DNA of 64,000 nucleotides from an uncultured Ectothiorhodospiraceae bacterium. Lineage in GTDB: Bacteria > Pseudomonadota > Gammaproteobacteria > UBA6429 > Thiohalophilaceae. Shown here one piece after another: positions 1 to 9,265 of this stretch. The notes below the pieces were generated by a model. That model did not search any database and had not been told where the DNA came from. It saw nothing but the letters and a program-made list of their open reading frames with translations. The position numbers and the translations under genes are program-made. Numbering within the stretch: the stretch's first letter is position 1; each line of letters opens with the position of its first letter. The stretch spans positions 12,956 to 76,955 of the forward strand of contig CAMYJG010000015.1 in the NCBI GenBank assembly GCA_947258695.1. Reading direction: 5' to 3'.

Positions 1-310
1 AGCGAGTTGGCGTATCCTGGTTTAAGTGATGGGCATCAATACGCGCAACCTGGGGTGTCATATCTGCGCGCACGCCCATTAATCGACCCGTTAGTTGGTC
101 AGTGAGTTTAAACGTTTGCAAGTCCAGGTCATTACCCGTGCCGGTTAATAATGACTCAAGATATTCAATAAATGGAGGGATTACCAATTCATAGCCCCAA
201 CTTTCATACGTATCTAATAAAGTTCGACGTAATTGTTCAAGACGTTTTGCTTCTTTTGGCAAAACTTCTTCAATTCCTTCGGGCAATAACCAACGATCTG
301 TCTTATTCAT
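1..310 (-). CDS. hisZ: ATP phosphoribosyltransferase regulatory subunit (5' part)
   Basis: Only the first 103 residues lie in the window; the gene runs off the left edge. HisZ is a catalytically dead class II histidyl-tRNA synthetase paralogue that binds short-form HisG and makes it active and feedback-regulated in the first step of histidine synthesis. The visible part starts [18 protein letters not shown] and carries the class II core segments [13 protein letters not shown] and [15 protein letters not shown] typical of HisZ. It is the last visible gene of the hfl operon, 27 bases after the DUF2065 gene. The hflKC-DUF2065-hisZ(-purA) order is known from several gammaproteobacteria. A true HisRS is less likely because of the LLPEGIEE start, but the deciding C-terminal part is missing. 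Confidence 0.9.
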   Translation of the reverse strand, partial: MNKTDRWLLPEGIEEVLPKEAKRLEQLRRTLLDTYESWGYELVIPPFIEYLESLLTGTGNDLDLQTFKLTDQLTGRLMGVRADMTPQVARIDAHHLNQDTPTR

Positions 311-337
311 ATTATTTTAAAAAGTTTGGAGTTTTAA

Positions 338-526
338 CTAGCTAGTGAGAAAGTAGACGATAGTTGCACCAATCGACATACTGATTAAGCCCATGGTTCG
401 CAGTGTCTTTTCATCCAGCTCTCTTATTGTACTCATGGTTTTTTTAAATGCCTTTGGGTTAAGTGATGGCATCAAACCTTCAATGACCAACACTAAGCCC
501 AAAGCAATCCACAATGAATCCCACAT
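338..526 (-). CDS. DUF2065 family small membrane protein (YjeT-like)
   Basis: 62 residues with two predicted membrane helices (about 2-20 and 42-60) joined by a short basic loop. The pattern WDSLWIALGLVLVIEG near the start and the G-rich second helix match the DUF2065/YjeT family, which commonly follows hflC in gammaproteobacteria. It starts 8 bases after the hflC stop, so it is co-transcribed and probably translated by the same ribosomes. The function is unknown; the setting suggests an accessory of the HflKC-FtsH assembly, but nothing in the sequence proves that. Confidence 0.85.
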   Translation of the reverse strand: MWDSLWIALGLVLVIEGLMPSLNPKAFKKTMSTIRELDEKTLRTMGLISMSIGATIVYFLTS

Positions 527-534
527 TCAGATTC

Positions 535-1401
535 TTACTTGGATTTTTTAAAGTATTTAAAAAACTCAGAACTAGGATCAATGACCATGATATCACCCTG
601 AGTAGTAAACGATTCTTTATAAGCATTTAAGCTGCGATAAAAAGAGTAGAACTCACGATCTTTGCTATAAGCTTTTGCATAAATATTTGCCGCTTTACCG
701 TCACCATCACCACGTATTTTTTCAGCTTCACGATAAGCATCGGCAATGGTTACTGTGCGTTGGCGATCTGCATCAGCACGAATACGTTCTGCTGCTTCTG
801 CACCACGTGAACGAAAATCTTTAGCGACTCGAGTCCGTTCTGCTTCCATACGACGGTATACAGAGTTGCTAATATCTTCACTAAAATCGATACGTTTCAC
901 ACGCACATCTACGAGATCTATACCAAATTTATTCACTTGTACATTTGCTGTTTTGGTTGTGGCATCCATTATCTCTTCACGTTCACCAGAGATAACTTCT
1001 TTAATAGTTCGTTTACTAAACTGTTCACGTAAACCTTCATTAACAACGGTATATAAACGCTCAGCGGCAACACGCTCATTACCACCCGACATTGCCTTAT
1101 AAAAGGTTGCAACATTGTTAATGCGCCATTTCAAAAAGAAATCAACGTTGACGTTTTTCTTTTCTTTTGTGAGATAAATGGCTGGACGTGCATCTAACGT
1201 TAATATACGTTTATCAAACTTACGAATATTATTGATAAAAGGCACTTTAAAATAAATACCGGCTTCATAATCTGACTTAACTATTTCACCTAAACGAAAT
1301 TTCAATGCCAGTTCACGTTCATCAACTACAAAAATTGACATTAAGCCGCCAACTAAAATAACAACAGCGGCAATTAAACCTGAAGTTTTTAAATCAAACA
1401 T
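535..1401 (-). CDS. hflC: HflC, SPFH/band-7 membrane protein
   Basis: 288 residues: an N-terminal membrane anchor (about 8-25), a periplasmic SPFH/band-7 domain (about 25-190) and an alanine/glutamate/arginine-rich coiled coil (about 185-245). HflC pairs with HflK in a large periplasmic cage around the FtsH protease and limits its access to membrane substrates. The motif DVRVKRIDFSEDISNSVYRRM, followed by ERTRVAKDFRSRGAEAAE, is diagnostic of HflC. It starts 2 bases after the hflK stop, so the two are translationally coupled. Length is slightly under the usual 290-330. Confidence 0.97.
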   Translation of the reverse strand: MFDLKTSGLIAAVVILVGGLMSIFVVDERELALKFRLGEIVKSDYEAGIYFKVPFINNIRKFDKRILTLDARPAIYLTKEKKNVNVDFFLKWRINNVATFYKAMSGGNERVAAERLYTVVNEGLREQFSKRTIKEVISGEREEIMDATTKTANVQVNKFGIDLVDVRVKRIDFSEDISNSVYRRMEAERTRVAKDFRSRGAEAAERIRADADRQRTVTIADAYREAEKIRGDGDGKAANIYAKAYSKDREFYSFYRSLNAYKESFTTQGDIMVIDPSSEFFKYFKKSK

Positions 1402-1403
1402 GA

Positions 1404-2630
1404 TTAACGACCCTCCCGGCCACGTAAGTTATCACGTGTTCGTGATGTGTTATTGCTATTTGTAGTGCTTGGTAATGATTGCTTCAATTCTTCAAGGTCT
1501 TGTACGCTTAAAGAAGAACCCTGGCGAGACTGCAAACGGTCTAAAGGTAAATACATCAGGTTATTTCCTTTCTTAACATCCACCATGACTTTATTACTAT
1601 TACCTAAAACTGATTCCATTGCTTCTAAATAAAGACGCTCACGAGTAACAATGGGTGCTCTTTTGTATTCTGTTAAAACTTTCAGAAAACGTTCAGTTTC
1701 ACCATTCGCTTTTGCAATAATTTGATCACGATAAGCGGCCGCTTCCTGTTCCATACGTGCCGCTTTACCACGCGCTTTTGGAATAATGTCGTTGAAATAA
1801 GCTTCGGCTTCATTCTCCAATCGTACTTTATCTTCACGTGCTTTAACCGCATCGCTAAATGCATGTTGTACTTGCTCTGGTGGTTGCGCGTTTTGCATAT
1901 TCACATTGGTGACAACCAGGCCCGTTTTATAACTATCAAGTATTTCTGTCATTAAATCTTTAGTACTTGTTGCTACCTGCACCCGACCATCTTTAATAAC
2001 AAAGTCCATGTTATTTTTACCCACGACTTCACGCATGGCAGTTTCAGTGACTTGACGCAATGTTGTATCTGGGTCTCTAACATTAAAGATATAATCTTTA
2101 GAATTACCCACTTTATATTGAACGGCGAATTGAATATCGACAATATTTTCGTCTTTAGTCAGCATCAAAGATTCAAATGAGGTCGCACCAATATTTATAC
2201 TACGAACTTGCTCTACATCAACAATTTCGACAGTCTCAATAAAACGTGGGTACCAATGTGGGCCCGGCTCAGTAATACGGTCAAAAGCGCCAAAGCGTAA
2301 AACTACGCCTTCTCTACCTTCATCTATGATATAGATACCGGATAAAACCCAAAGTACTAATAAAATGACAGCAACAAAGCTCAAACCTTTGCCACCACCT
2401 GCTGCGCTGCCTCTACCACCCGAGCGGCCGCCACCTTTACCACCAAATAAACTGGTGACTTTATCATTCAGTTTTTTGAAGACTTCATCCAGATCAGGCG
2501 GACCATCCTGATTTTTATTTTTATTTCCCCAGGGATCCTTATTGCCAGATCCATTTCCAGAACCACCGGGTTCATTCCAAGCCATTTCCTGATTGGGCTT
2601 GTTCAATTTTGAGATATCTTCATTCGACAT
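1404..2630 (-). CDS. hflK: HflK, SPFH/band-7 membrane protein
   Basis: 408 residues. A glycine/asparagine-rich cytoplasmic N-terminus with the HflK signature MAWNEPGG at residues 16-23 and DPWG at 32-35 precedes a membrane helix (about 83-101), the SPFH domain and a coiled coil, then a low-complexity Ser/Asn/Arg tail. HflK forms the FtsH-regulating complex with HflC. Most homologues begin at MAWNEPGG; here 15 extra residues precede it. The internal Met at 2585 is therefore an alternative start and has CAGGAA just before it. Neither start has a strong Shine-Dalgarno. Confidence 0.96.
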   Translation of the reverse strand: MSNEDISKLNKPNQEMAWNEPGGSGNGSGNKDPWGNKNKNQDGPPDLDEVFKKLNDKVTSLFGGKGGGRSGGRGSAAGGGKGLSFVAVILLVLWVLSGIYIIDEGREGVVLRFGAFDRITEPGPHWYPRFIETVEIVDVEQVRSINIGATSFESLMLTKDENIVDIQFAVQYKVGNSKDYIFNVRDPDTTLRQVTETAMREVVGKNNMDFVIKDGRVQVATSTKDLMTEILDSYKTGLVVTNVNMQNAQPPEQVQHAFSDAVKAREDKVRLENEAEAYFNDIIPKARGKAARMEQEAAAYRDQIIAKANGETERFLKVLTEYKRAPIVTRERLYLEAMESVLGNSNKVMVDVKKGNNLMYLPLDRLQSRQGSSLSVQDLEELKQSLPSTTNSNNTSRTRDNLRGREGR

Positions 2631-2705
2631 TATTAGTCTCGTCTTTTCAGCTTAAAATTAAGGTTATTTGTAGAATCACGCACAAAGGGTGACATTCTAT
2701 TTGGC

Positions 2706-4019
2706 TTAGGCGTCTGCCGCAAGCTGGAGGGAGGAATGATTCTCAACGATATACTGATCTACCGCTTCATATTTGACCAAACTATCCCAATCTGCCCGTC
2801 TCAGGGTGACATCCATCAGCCATCCCCCTGTTTCAAGCATATCTTGCTGGTTAACCGAGCCCACTTCAAACAAACGGGCATGTAATCTTCCTGCTTGTGC
2901 GGGTAAAGAAAGTTGCTGATGAATCATGTCAGTATTTACCCGTTCAGCCAGCGCTTGATTGAGTAAATCCAGTCCTTCGCCGGTTAACGCAGATACCCAG
3001 ACCCGTATTGGCATCCCGGTTTCATCGCGATCGATACGTGCTGACATCCCATCGAGTAAATCTATCTTATTATATACCTTGAGTTGAGGACGATCCTCAG
3101 CGCCAATCTCCTCAAGCACCCGATTAACAGAATCGATATTCTCATCACGTTCATCACTCGAGGCATCCACCACGTGGAGTAATAAATCTGCGTCCTGTGT
3201 CTCTTTTAATGTTGAGCGGAAAGCGGCAACCAGGTCGTGGGGTAACTGACGAATAAAGCCCACGGTATCGGCCAACACCACGGGGAATCCGGCAGGTAAC
3301 TTTACTTTTCGTAATGTCGGATCCAGCGTGGCAAATAACTGATCAGCCGCGTAGACCTCGGCATTTGTCAGGTTATTAAATAGCGTTGATTTTCCCGCAT
3401 TGGTGTAACCGACCAGAGAAACCGTGGGTACATCGGCTTTTTTACGTGCACGTCTGCCCTGCTCACGTTGGCGTTGTACTTTTTCTAAGCGGGTTTTAAG
3501 GGTCCGAATTCGGTGTCCAATTAAACGTCGATCAGTTTCTAGCTGTGTTTCGCCCGGACCACGAAGTCCAATCCCGCCTTTTTGTCGTTCCAGGTGAGTC
3601 CAACCACGTACCAAACGGGTGGATAAATGGCGTAATTGTGCCAATTCAACTTGTAGCTGACCTTCATGGCTGCGTGCGCGTTGGGCAAAAATATCCAGGA
3701 TAAGACCAGTGCGATCGAGTACCTGGCATTCGAGTAAGGCTTCTAAATTTCGTTCCTGAACGGGAGAGAGTTCATGATCAAATAAGACCACGTCGGCTTC
3801 ATACGTTAAAACGGCATCGCGCACTTCTTCCGCTTTACCGGTGCCGACAAAATAACGTGGATGTGGCACAGCACGTGAGCCTGTGACTACGGCAACAGGC
3901 TCCGCACCAGAAGAAACCACGAGTTCTTTAAATTCTTCGAGAGACTCATCATCTGAGCCAGTATGCAAATTGAGGTGAACCAAAACAGCACGTTCACCCC
4001 CTTGAGGACGTTCAAACAA
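2706..4019 (-). CDS. hflX: HflX ribosome-associated GTPase
   Basis: 437 residues. An N-terminal HflX domain with ALLECQVLDRTGLILDIFAQ and the glycine-rich linker GGIGLRGPGETQLE comes before a TRAFAC GTPase domain with G1 GYTNAGKST (about residues 204-212), G3 DTVGF and G4 NKID. The C-terminus is variable. HflX splits stalled 70S ribosomes under heat and antibiotic stress. It lies 32 bases after hfq, the standard gammaproteobacterial order. Start Met at 4019 gives the usual N-terminus MFERPQGGERAVLV. Confidence 0.97.
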   Translation of the reverse strand: MFERPQGGERAVLVHLNLHTGSDDESLEEFKELVVSSGAEPVAVVTGSRAVPHPRYFVGTGKAEEVRDAVLTYEADVVLFDHELSPVQERNLEALLECQVLDRTGLILDIFAQRARSHEGQLQVELAQLRHLSTRLVRGWTHLERQKGGIGLRGPGETQLETDRRLIGHRIRTLKTRLEKVQRQREQGRRARKKADVPTVSLVGYTNAGKSTLFNNLTNAEVYAADQLFATLDPTLRKVKLPAGFPVVLADTVGFIRQLPHDLVAAFRSTLKETQDADLLLHVVDASSDERDENIDSVNRVLEEIGAEDRPQLKVYNKIDLLDGMSARIDRDETGMPIRVWVSALTGEGLDLLNQALAERVNTDMIHQQLSLPAQAGRLHARLFEVGSVNQQDMLETGGWLMDVTLRRADWDSLVKYEAVDQYIVENHSSLQLAADA

Positions 4020-4051
4020 TCAAAATACCCTCAAGTAAAACTTCAGAATGA

Positions 4052-4312
4052 TTAAACATTGCCACCATTTTCCGCGCCTTTACCACCTTCTTCGGTAGCA
4101 GGCATTTTAACATTTCTAGCAGGTACCACGGTTGAAATAGCGTGTTTATACACCATTTGGCTAACGGTATTTCTGAGTAAAACAACGAATTGATCGAAAG
4201 ACTCGATCTGGCCTTGAAGTTTAATTCCATTAATTAAAAAGATTGATACTGGAATACGTTCTTTTCGCAAGGCATTAAGAAATGGATCTTGCAGAGATTG
4301 CCCTCTACTCAT
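4052..4312 (-). CDS. hfq: Hfq RNA chaperone
   Basis: 86 residues from the ATG at 4312, giving the conserved N-terminus [19 protein letters not shown] longer reading from TTG at 4327 is rejected because GGAG at about 4322-4325 is placed for the ATG. Sm1 (residues 8-50, with Q8, F42-type and K31-type contacts) and the Sm2 motif [10 protein letters not shown] are intact. Hfq hexamers pair small RNAs with mRNAs and act in translation control and RNA decay. The acidic/glycine C-terminal tail (about 15 residues) is short compared with E. coli. It sits between miaA and hflX as expected. Confidence 0.98.
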   Translation of the reverse strand: MSRGQSLQDPFLNALRKERIPVSIFLINGIKLQGQIESFDQFVVLLRNTVSQMVYKHAISTVVPARNVKMPATEEGGKGAENGGNV

Positions 4313-4472
4313 AATTATTATCTCCAAATATAATTGTTGTTATTTGGCAGCAAAAACAACGACTTACGCTACCTGCAAATCACACACCATAACATCGTTG
4401 ACCAAAATGAAGTCCAAACGAGTGCTAACGAAAACTGTTTGTCCATTAATCCGGTATTCACCGAACCAGTGT
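4313..4472. other. hfq leader / miaA-hfq gap
   Basis: This 160-base stretch holds the hfq Shine-Dalgarno (GGAG near 4322-4325 on the minus strand). I see no convincing terminator or promoter hexamer pair in it. Confidence 0.4.
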
Positions 4473-5423
4473 TTAACTATCTAGGTACTCTTTAACAGTT
4501 TTCAAGACATTTTCCTGGATATGTAGCTCAGAATATCGGCTTGAATCATAAATAGTTAAGTCTTTTTCTGAGCGCAACCAGGTAAATTGTCTTTTTGCCA
4601 GCTGGCGTGTGGCAATGACACCTCTTTCTTGCATTTCAGTATAGTCTATTCTGCCATCAAGATAATCCCATACTTGCCGGTATCCGACGGCTCTTATCGC
4701 CGGTAGGTCTGGGTGCAAATCCCCTCTTTCTTGTAATGCTTTTACTTCCTCGACCAATCCATGCTCCAACATAAGCGCAAAACGTTTTTCAATTCGCTGA
4801 TGTAGTAGTGCACGATCTGAAGGAATCAGTGCGAGTTTCAGCAGCTTATAAGGCAAAGGTTCTGCTTTTTGCTCTTTTTGTAATTGACTCATCGGTTTGC
4901 CGGACATTTCATAGACTTCCAATGCCCGTGAAATTCGTTGTGGATCATTAGGATGAATACGCTCAGCCGCTTCAGCATCAACCTCAGCCAGTCGTTGATG
5001 CATTTTTTTCCAACCCATTTCTTTTGCTTGTTGTTCAATTTTTTTTCGGGTCGCCTCATCCGAGCTCGGTAACTCAGATAAACCTTCTAGTAAGGCGCGA
5101 AAATACAACATTGTGCCGCCCACTAATAAAGGAATGCGTCCTGCTGCAATAATCGATGCCATTTCTTTTAACGCATCTTCACGAAACCTTGCGGCAGAAT
5201 AGGCATCAAGCGGGTCAACCACGTCAATTAAACGATGCGGAGCTTTCGCAAGTTCTTCCTTGCTGGGTTTAGCTGAACCGATATCCAAGCCACGATATAC
5301 CATCGCTGAATCAACACTAATAATATCGACAGGAAAATGTTCTGCCAGGAAAATAGCAAGGTCGGTTTTACCCGACGCTGTTGGTCCCATTAAACAAATT
5401 GCTTTTGGTAAGGATGATGGCAT
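4473..5423 (-). CDS. miaA: tRNA dimethylallyltransferase
   Basis: 316 residues, normal length. P-loop GPTASGKT at residues 13-20, then [16 protein letters not shown] with the catalytic Asp-38 that contacts A37. The family motifs [15 protein letters not shown] and [14 protein letters not shown] with the following KRQFTWLR are all present. MiaA adds the isopentenyl group to A37 of tRNAs reading UNN codons, the first step to ms2i6A. The gene precedes hfq by 160 bases, and hfq may be partly transcribed from promoters inside or just after miaA, as in E. coli; I see no clear promoter in the gap. Confidence 0.98.
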   Translation of the reverse strand: MPSSLPKAICLMGPTASGKTDLAIFLAEHFPVDIISVDSAMVYRGLDIGSAKPSKEELAKAPHRLIDVVDPLDAYSAARFREDALKEMASIIAAGRIPLLVGGTMLYFRALLEGLSELPSSDEATRKKIEQQAKEMGWKKMHQRLAEVDAEAAERIHPNDPQRISRALEVYEMSGKPMSQLQKEQKAEPLPYKLLKLALIPSDRALLHQRIEKRFALMLEHGLVEEVKALQERGDLHPDLPAIRAVGYRQVWDYLDGRIDYTEMQERGVIATRQLAKRQFTWLRSEKDLTIYDSSRYSELHIQENVLKTVKEYLDS

Positions 5424-5455
5424 TGACTATATTACCTAAATACTCACAGTTTTAT

Positions 5456-5534
5456 TGGCTCGTCATTCCGGTGTGCTCTTAACCGGAATCCAGCGTTAAT
5501 GATAATAGATTGCCGCGCTTTGCTCGCAATGACA
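5456..5534. repeat. Composite palindromic intergenic repeat
   Basis: The mutL-miaA gap holds two short foldback modules. The first is TTCCGGT ... ACCGGAA with flanking CGTCA and TCCAGCG. The second reads, on the minus strand, GTCATTGCGAGCAAAGCG then CGGCAATCT. Both resemble dispersed CATTCC/CATTGCGAG palindromes seen between genes in many bacteria. The core GAGCAAAGCGYGGCAATCT recurs at about 48652-48670. Confidence 0.7.
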
Positions 5535-5546
5535 GCATTCATTTCG

Positions 5547-7262
5547 CTACTTAAACCAAGCGGCTAAATCTTTATCCGAAATTTGATGATAACAATGCTT
5601 AACTTTATCCAGGCCAAGACTTTCTAAACCACGCAGTAATGCATTCCAATCAGATGGATTATCACTGAACTCATCTTCTACAATAATATCGAGCAAAGTA
5701 CTTTTAAAATCGGTATCACCATTCTCGATACGATTTATATAAAGTTCGACACATTGTTTAAGTTCAGAAACATTTAATAGAGACGGTACCTGGCGTAACA
5801 TAAGTTCATTTTCACCCAGGGTCGAAAATTCAAAACCTAACCTTTTTAAACCCGCATGATTTTGTTCTAACCATGCTACTGCATTTGATTTTATATTCAC
5901 GCTAAATGGAATAAGTACCGGTTTAGAAATCAAATGTTCTTGTTCAGACAAGGCAGTTTCAAGCTGTTGCTGTAGTAATAGTTTTCGACAATCAGTTAAT
6001 GCAAACGCTAACAAACCCTGGTTGTTTTGAGCCAGCAAGTAATTATTGTTTACTCTGGCTAACGCTATGCCAAGAGGCTTATTTAAATCGTCATTACCCG
6101 CTAAACTTTGATAGGCAGAAGCATAAAGCGCATGAGACTCAGAAACGGAATTAGTAAAAGAAGAATTATATGATGTAGACTTAAATTCAGACGATGCGGT
6201 AGCAGCAAACTTATTGCTTGGATACTTATTATCACCTATTTGCTCACTACCTGCCTGTTGTGACAATGCTTGACGTAAACTATAAAATAAAAAATCATGA
6301 ATTAAACGACTTTGCCGGAAACGTACTTCATGTTTTGTTGGGTGTACATTGACATCAACCTGCTCGGCATCCATTTCTAGCTGTAAAACATAAACAGGAA
6401 AACGTCCCGGGTAAATCATATCCTGAAAAGCCTGGCGCACTGCATGCGTGATCACTTTGTCTCGAATCATACGGCCATTAACAAAGAAGTACTGCATATC
6501 CGACTGGCTACGTGAATACTCTGGCTTTGCTAACCAACCTGTTAATTTTAAACCGGCATTTTCAAAATCAAGTTTGACCGCGGCCTGGATAAACTCTTTA
6601 TTAATTAGTCGTGTTAGTCGTTGCAACTTACTTTCATATGAATCAGCAACCGGTAAAGAAAAAATCTGGCGCTGGTTATGCCTGAAAGTAAAAGCCACAT
6701 CAAAACGCGCTAGTGCTAGCCGTTTAACCACATCTTCGATATGTCGATACTCAGTACGTTCAGCTTTTAAAAATTTTCGTCTTGCCGGTGTATTATAAAA
6801 AAGATTATTCACTTGCACCGTTGTTCCCTGGGGATGGGAAGCCGGTGTTAAATCGAACTGGTCTTCTTTTGTTTTAATACTCCAGGCCACATCATCATAA
6901 AAGGAAGTTAATGTCAGTTCACTAACCGATGCGATACTTGCCAGTGCTTCACCACGAAACCCCATGCTTACAACATGAATAAGATCATCTAATGAACTAA
7001 TTTTGCTGGTAGCATGCGGGCTCAGTGCCAGGGCAAGTTCATCTTGGGGGATACCATAGCCGTTATCCCTGATACGGATTAATTGTGTACCGCCAGCCTG
7101 GATATCAATATCAATTTGGGTTGCACCCGCATCCAGACTATTTTCCAGTAACTCTTTAACAACAGAAGCCGGACGTTCGATAACCTCGCCGGCAGCAATT
7201 TGATTGGCCAGTTGCGTTGAGAGTTGTTGAATAGATGTTCTGGGTTTTGTCATTGCATGCAT
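5547..7262 (-). CDS. mutL: DNA mismatch repair protein MutL
   Basis: 571 residues, a little shorter than E. coli MutL (615). The GHKL ATPase domain (about 1-220) has ENSLDAGATQI, DNGYGIP, ATSKI and GFRGEALASI. The transducer domain carries FVNGRMIRDKV and VDVNVHPTKHEVRF. A poorly conserved Ser/Asn-rich linker (about 335-400) leads to a C-terminal dimerisation domain. I do not see the DQHAxxERxxxE endonuclease motif, so this is the nickase-less type that works with MutH (or another nicking partner). Met-1 (7262) and Met-4 (7253) are both possible starts; neither has a clear Shine-Dalgarno. Confidence 0.97.
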   Translation of the reverse strand: MHAMTKPRTSIQQLSTQLANQIAAGEVIERPASVVKELLENSLDAGATQIDIDIQAGGTQLIRIRDNGYGIPQDELALALSPHATSKISSLDDLIHVVSMGFRGEALASIASVSELTLTSFYDDVAWSIKTKEDQFDLTPASHPQGTTVQVNNLFYNTPARRKFLKAERTEYRHIEDVVKRLALARFDVAFTFRHNQRQIFSLPVADSYESKLQRLTRLINKEFIQAAVKLDFENAGLKLTGWLAKPEYSRSQSDMQYFFVNGRMIRDKVITHAVRQAFQDMIYPGRFPVYVLQLEMDAEQVDVNVHPTKHEVRFRQSRLIHDFLFYSLRQALSQQAGSEQIGDNKYPSNKFAATASSEFKSTSYNSSFTNSVSESHALYASAYQSLAGNDDLNKPLGIALARVNNNYLLAQNNQGLLAFALTDCRKLLLQQQLETALSEQEHLISKPVLIPFSVNIKSNAVAWLEQNHAGLKRLGFEFSTLGENELMLRQVPSLLNVSELKQCVELYINRIENGDTDFKSTLLDIIVEDEFSDNPSDWNALLRGLESLGLDKVKHCYHQISDKDLAAWFK

Positions 7263-7299
7263 AGTGCAAGCTTACAACAAAGCGGGACGAAAGGGATAT

Positions 7300-8631
7300 T
7301 TAGATAGCAGGAATTCTCAGAGTTTTACCGACATGCAATTTATCGCCGCGAATATTATTAACATCGCGGATTGATGCCATACTAATTTGATAACGTTGCG
7401 CGATACCACTTAGTGTTTCACCACGAGCAATACGGTGTTTACGATCACGAAGTGCTAACAATGTTCCCGGAACAGGATTGGAACGAAAATAAGAACGGGT
7501 GCCTTTAAAAATAGCCTTGGCTAATGCACGTTGATGTTTGTGGGAACGTAATTTACGTTCTTCACTGCGGTTAGAAATAAAGGCAGTTTCAACTAAAATC
7601 GCCGGGCGTCCTGCTTTCAAAACCCGGAACCCCGCTTGCTCAACTGTCTTTTTGTGTAAGCGGTTAACGCCTTTTAAACCGGCTAATACTTTACTTGCAA
7701 CCTGGTGACTGTCTTCCAAGGTTGAATTTTTCACCATGTCCGCCAGTACCATATTTAATAAATCATCATTTGTACCATTAACACCACCGTTCAAATCAGC
7801 GCTGTTTTCACTGTCGGCCAAATAACTGGCTAAATCCGAACTGGCACCACTTTCAGATAAAATAAATACTGAAGTACCACGTGCTTTGCCATTTTTAAAT
7901 GCATCGGCATGAATCGAAATAAATAAATCAGCCTGAGCCATCTGTGCTTTTTTAACCCGTTGCTTCAACCCAATATAGTAATCACCATTTCGTATCATTA
8001 AGGGTTTCATACCACGTTCACGCTTGATTAATTTTTCAAGCTCTTTGGCTATGCGCAATACAACATCTTTTTCACGGGTACCTCGTTGGCCAATCGCTCC
8101 AGGGTCTTCCCCTCCATGTCCGGCATCAATCGCAATTATCAAATCTCTAGCCCGTTTTTTTGATTTATAAACGGGACGCTTAACAACAACTGGCTTTTTA
8201 CTCTTTTTCGCGTCGAATAAATCTACCACTAAGCGGTGGCCATAAGTGCCATGGGGTTTTAAGACAAAACTTTTTGGCTTAACTGCATTTTTTAAATCCA
8301 ATACAACACGCAAACCATTTTCACCACGTTTGGCATAACGAAGTCCTTTAATACGAGACTCATTATATGTTGCTGATGGCAAAGCACCGCTGACCCTGGT
8401 GTCTTTAAGATCGATAACTATTCGATTGGGATTACGTAAAGTAAACAGGCTATGTTCAACCGGCGCATTCAGGTCAAAAACAAGGCGGGTATTATCGGGG
8501 GCAGGCCACATGCGTAAGCCGCGTACTTCGGACGCTAGCAGATTATTAGGCAGCAACGTTACAATCAAGCCAAGACTCAGACTCAAAATAGAAAGCAAAC
8601 GCGACTGTTTCATTAACGCAGATTTAAACAC
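7300..8631 (-). CDS. amiC: N-acetylmuramoyl-L-alanine amidase with LysM (AmiC/AmiB type)
   Basis: 443 residues. A signal peptide (hydrophobic core ending near LLASEV) leads to an AMIN domain (about 36-140), a basic linker, a zinc Amidase_3 domain (about 160-390) with IAIDAGHGGEDPGA, RNGDYYIGL, ISIHADAF and ETAFISN, and a C-terminal LysM (about 397-441). It cleaves the amide bond between MurNAc and the stem peptide during daughter-cell separation and is normally activated by EnvC/NlpD. The GTG at 8631 is preferred because AAGGGG lies 8 bases upstream; the internal ATG at 8613 would give a tighter signal peptide. Symbol could equally be amiB. Confidence 0.95.
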   Translation of the reverse strand: MFKSALMKQSRLLSILSLSLGLIVTLLPNNLLASEVRGLRMWPAPDNTRLVFDLNAPVEHSLFTLRNPNRIVIDLKDTRVSGALPSATYNESRIKGLRYAKRGENGLRVVLDLKNAVKPKSFVLKPHGTYGHRLVVDLFDAKKSKKPVVVKRPVYKSKKRARDLIIAIDAGHGGEDPGAIGQRGTREKDVVLRIAKELEKLIKRERGMKPLMIRNGDYYIGLKQRVKKAQMAQADLFISIHADAFKNGKARGTSVFILSESGASSDLASYLADSENSADLNGGVNGTNDDLLNMVLADMVKNSTLEDSHQVASKVLAGLKGVNRLHKKTVEQAGFRVLKAGRPAILVETAFISNRSEERKLRSHKHQRALAKAIFKGTRSYFRSNPVPGTLLALRDRKHRIARGETLSGIAQRYQISMASIRDVNNIRGDKLHVGKTLRIPAI

Positions 8632-8710
8632 TTGGATACCCCTTTACCCATGTATAGTACTAATAATGGATAAAATCCGTACCAGAATCAAGTATTTTAC
8701 TATATTTTTT

Positions 8711-8745
8711 AGATAGATAGCCGATCTATCTCGAAAGAATCGAGA
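8711..8745. other. Two adjacent short hairpins before amiC
   Basis: Stem AGATAGAT/ATCTATCT (8711-8718 with 8724-8731) and the abutting stem TCTCGA/TCGAGA (8730-8735 with 8741-8746 approximately, loop AAGAA). Read on the minus strand, A residues rather than U residues follow, so this is not a typical intrinsic terminator for tsaE. It may be an mRNA processing or attenuation site between tsaE and amiC. Confidence 0.45.
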
Positions 8746-8754
8746 ATATTTGGA

Positions 8755-9255
8755 CTAAGCCTGGACGGCGGCGATGAGTTGCTTTACGAGTTCATTTCCT
8801 TTATCTGAATCTGCAACTAACTCAACGTTCCTTCCATCTTCTTGATATTTAAGCATTATTTCTAAATCTGCAGCGGCTAACCAGCCTTCACCACGCTGGG
8901 GCCATTCGACCAGGCAAACGCTGTCGTCGGCAAAATAATCTCGCCCGCCTAAATATTCCAGTTCTTCTGGATCAGCCAGTCGATACAGATCGAAATGAAA
9001 AATATGTTGGAGTTTATTGGGGTTTTTCCCGGCAGTGCTTTTTTCTCCAATGTCATAATCTTCAACCAGGGTATAAGTTGGACTCTTCACTTTAGCCCCC
9101 GGTAAAAAATGTTGGATTAATCCCCTGACCATCGTAGTTTTCCCTGCTCCTAGATCACCATATAAATAGATATTGATCCCGGCAGGACAATAATGGGCAA
9201 GCGCTTCACCGAAAGAAAGAGTCGCCTCTTCATTAGCAAGATAAACTGATTTCAT
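8755..9255 (-). CDS. tsaE: tRNA threonylcarbamoyladenosine biosynthesis ATPase
   Basis: 166 residues. Walker A GDLGAGKTT at residues 33-41, a downstream SPTYTLVEDY switch segment, HFDLYRLADPEELEYLG and CLVEWPQRGEGWL are the standard TsaE motifs. TsaE powers the TsaB-TsaD complex that makes t6A37 in tRNAs reading ANN codons. It follows nnrD by 10 bases and precedes amiC, the usual gammaproteobacterial arrangement. It carries an insertion of about 10 residues (GEKSTAGKNPN) in a loop compared with E. coli. Confidence 0.97.
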   Translation of the reverse strand: MKSVYLANEEATLSFGEALAHYCPAGINIYLYGDLGAGKTTMVRGLIQHFLPGAKVKSPTYTLVEDYDIGEKSTAGKNPNKLQHIFHFDLYRLADPEELEYLGGRDYFADDSVCLVEWPQRGEGWLAAADLEIMLKYQEDGRNVELVADSDKGNELVKQLIAAVQA

Positions 9256-9265
9256 GATGTTTGAT

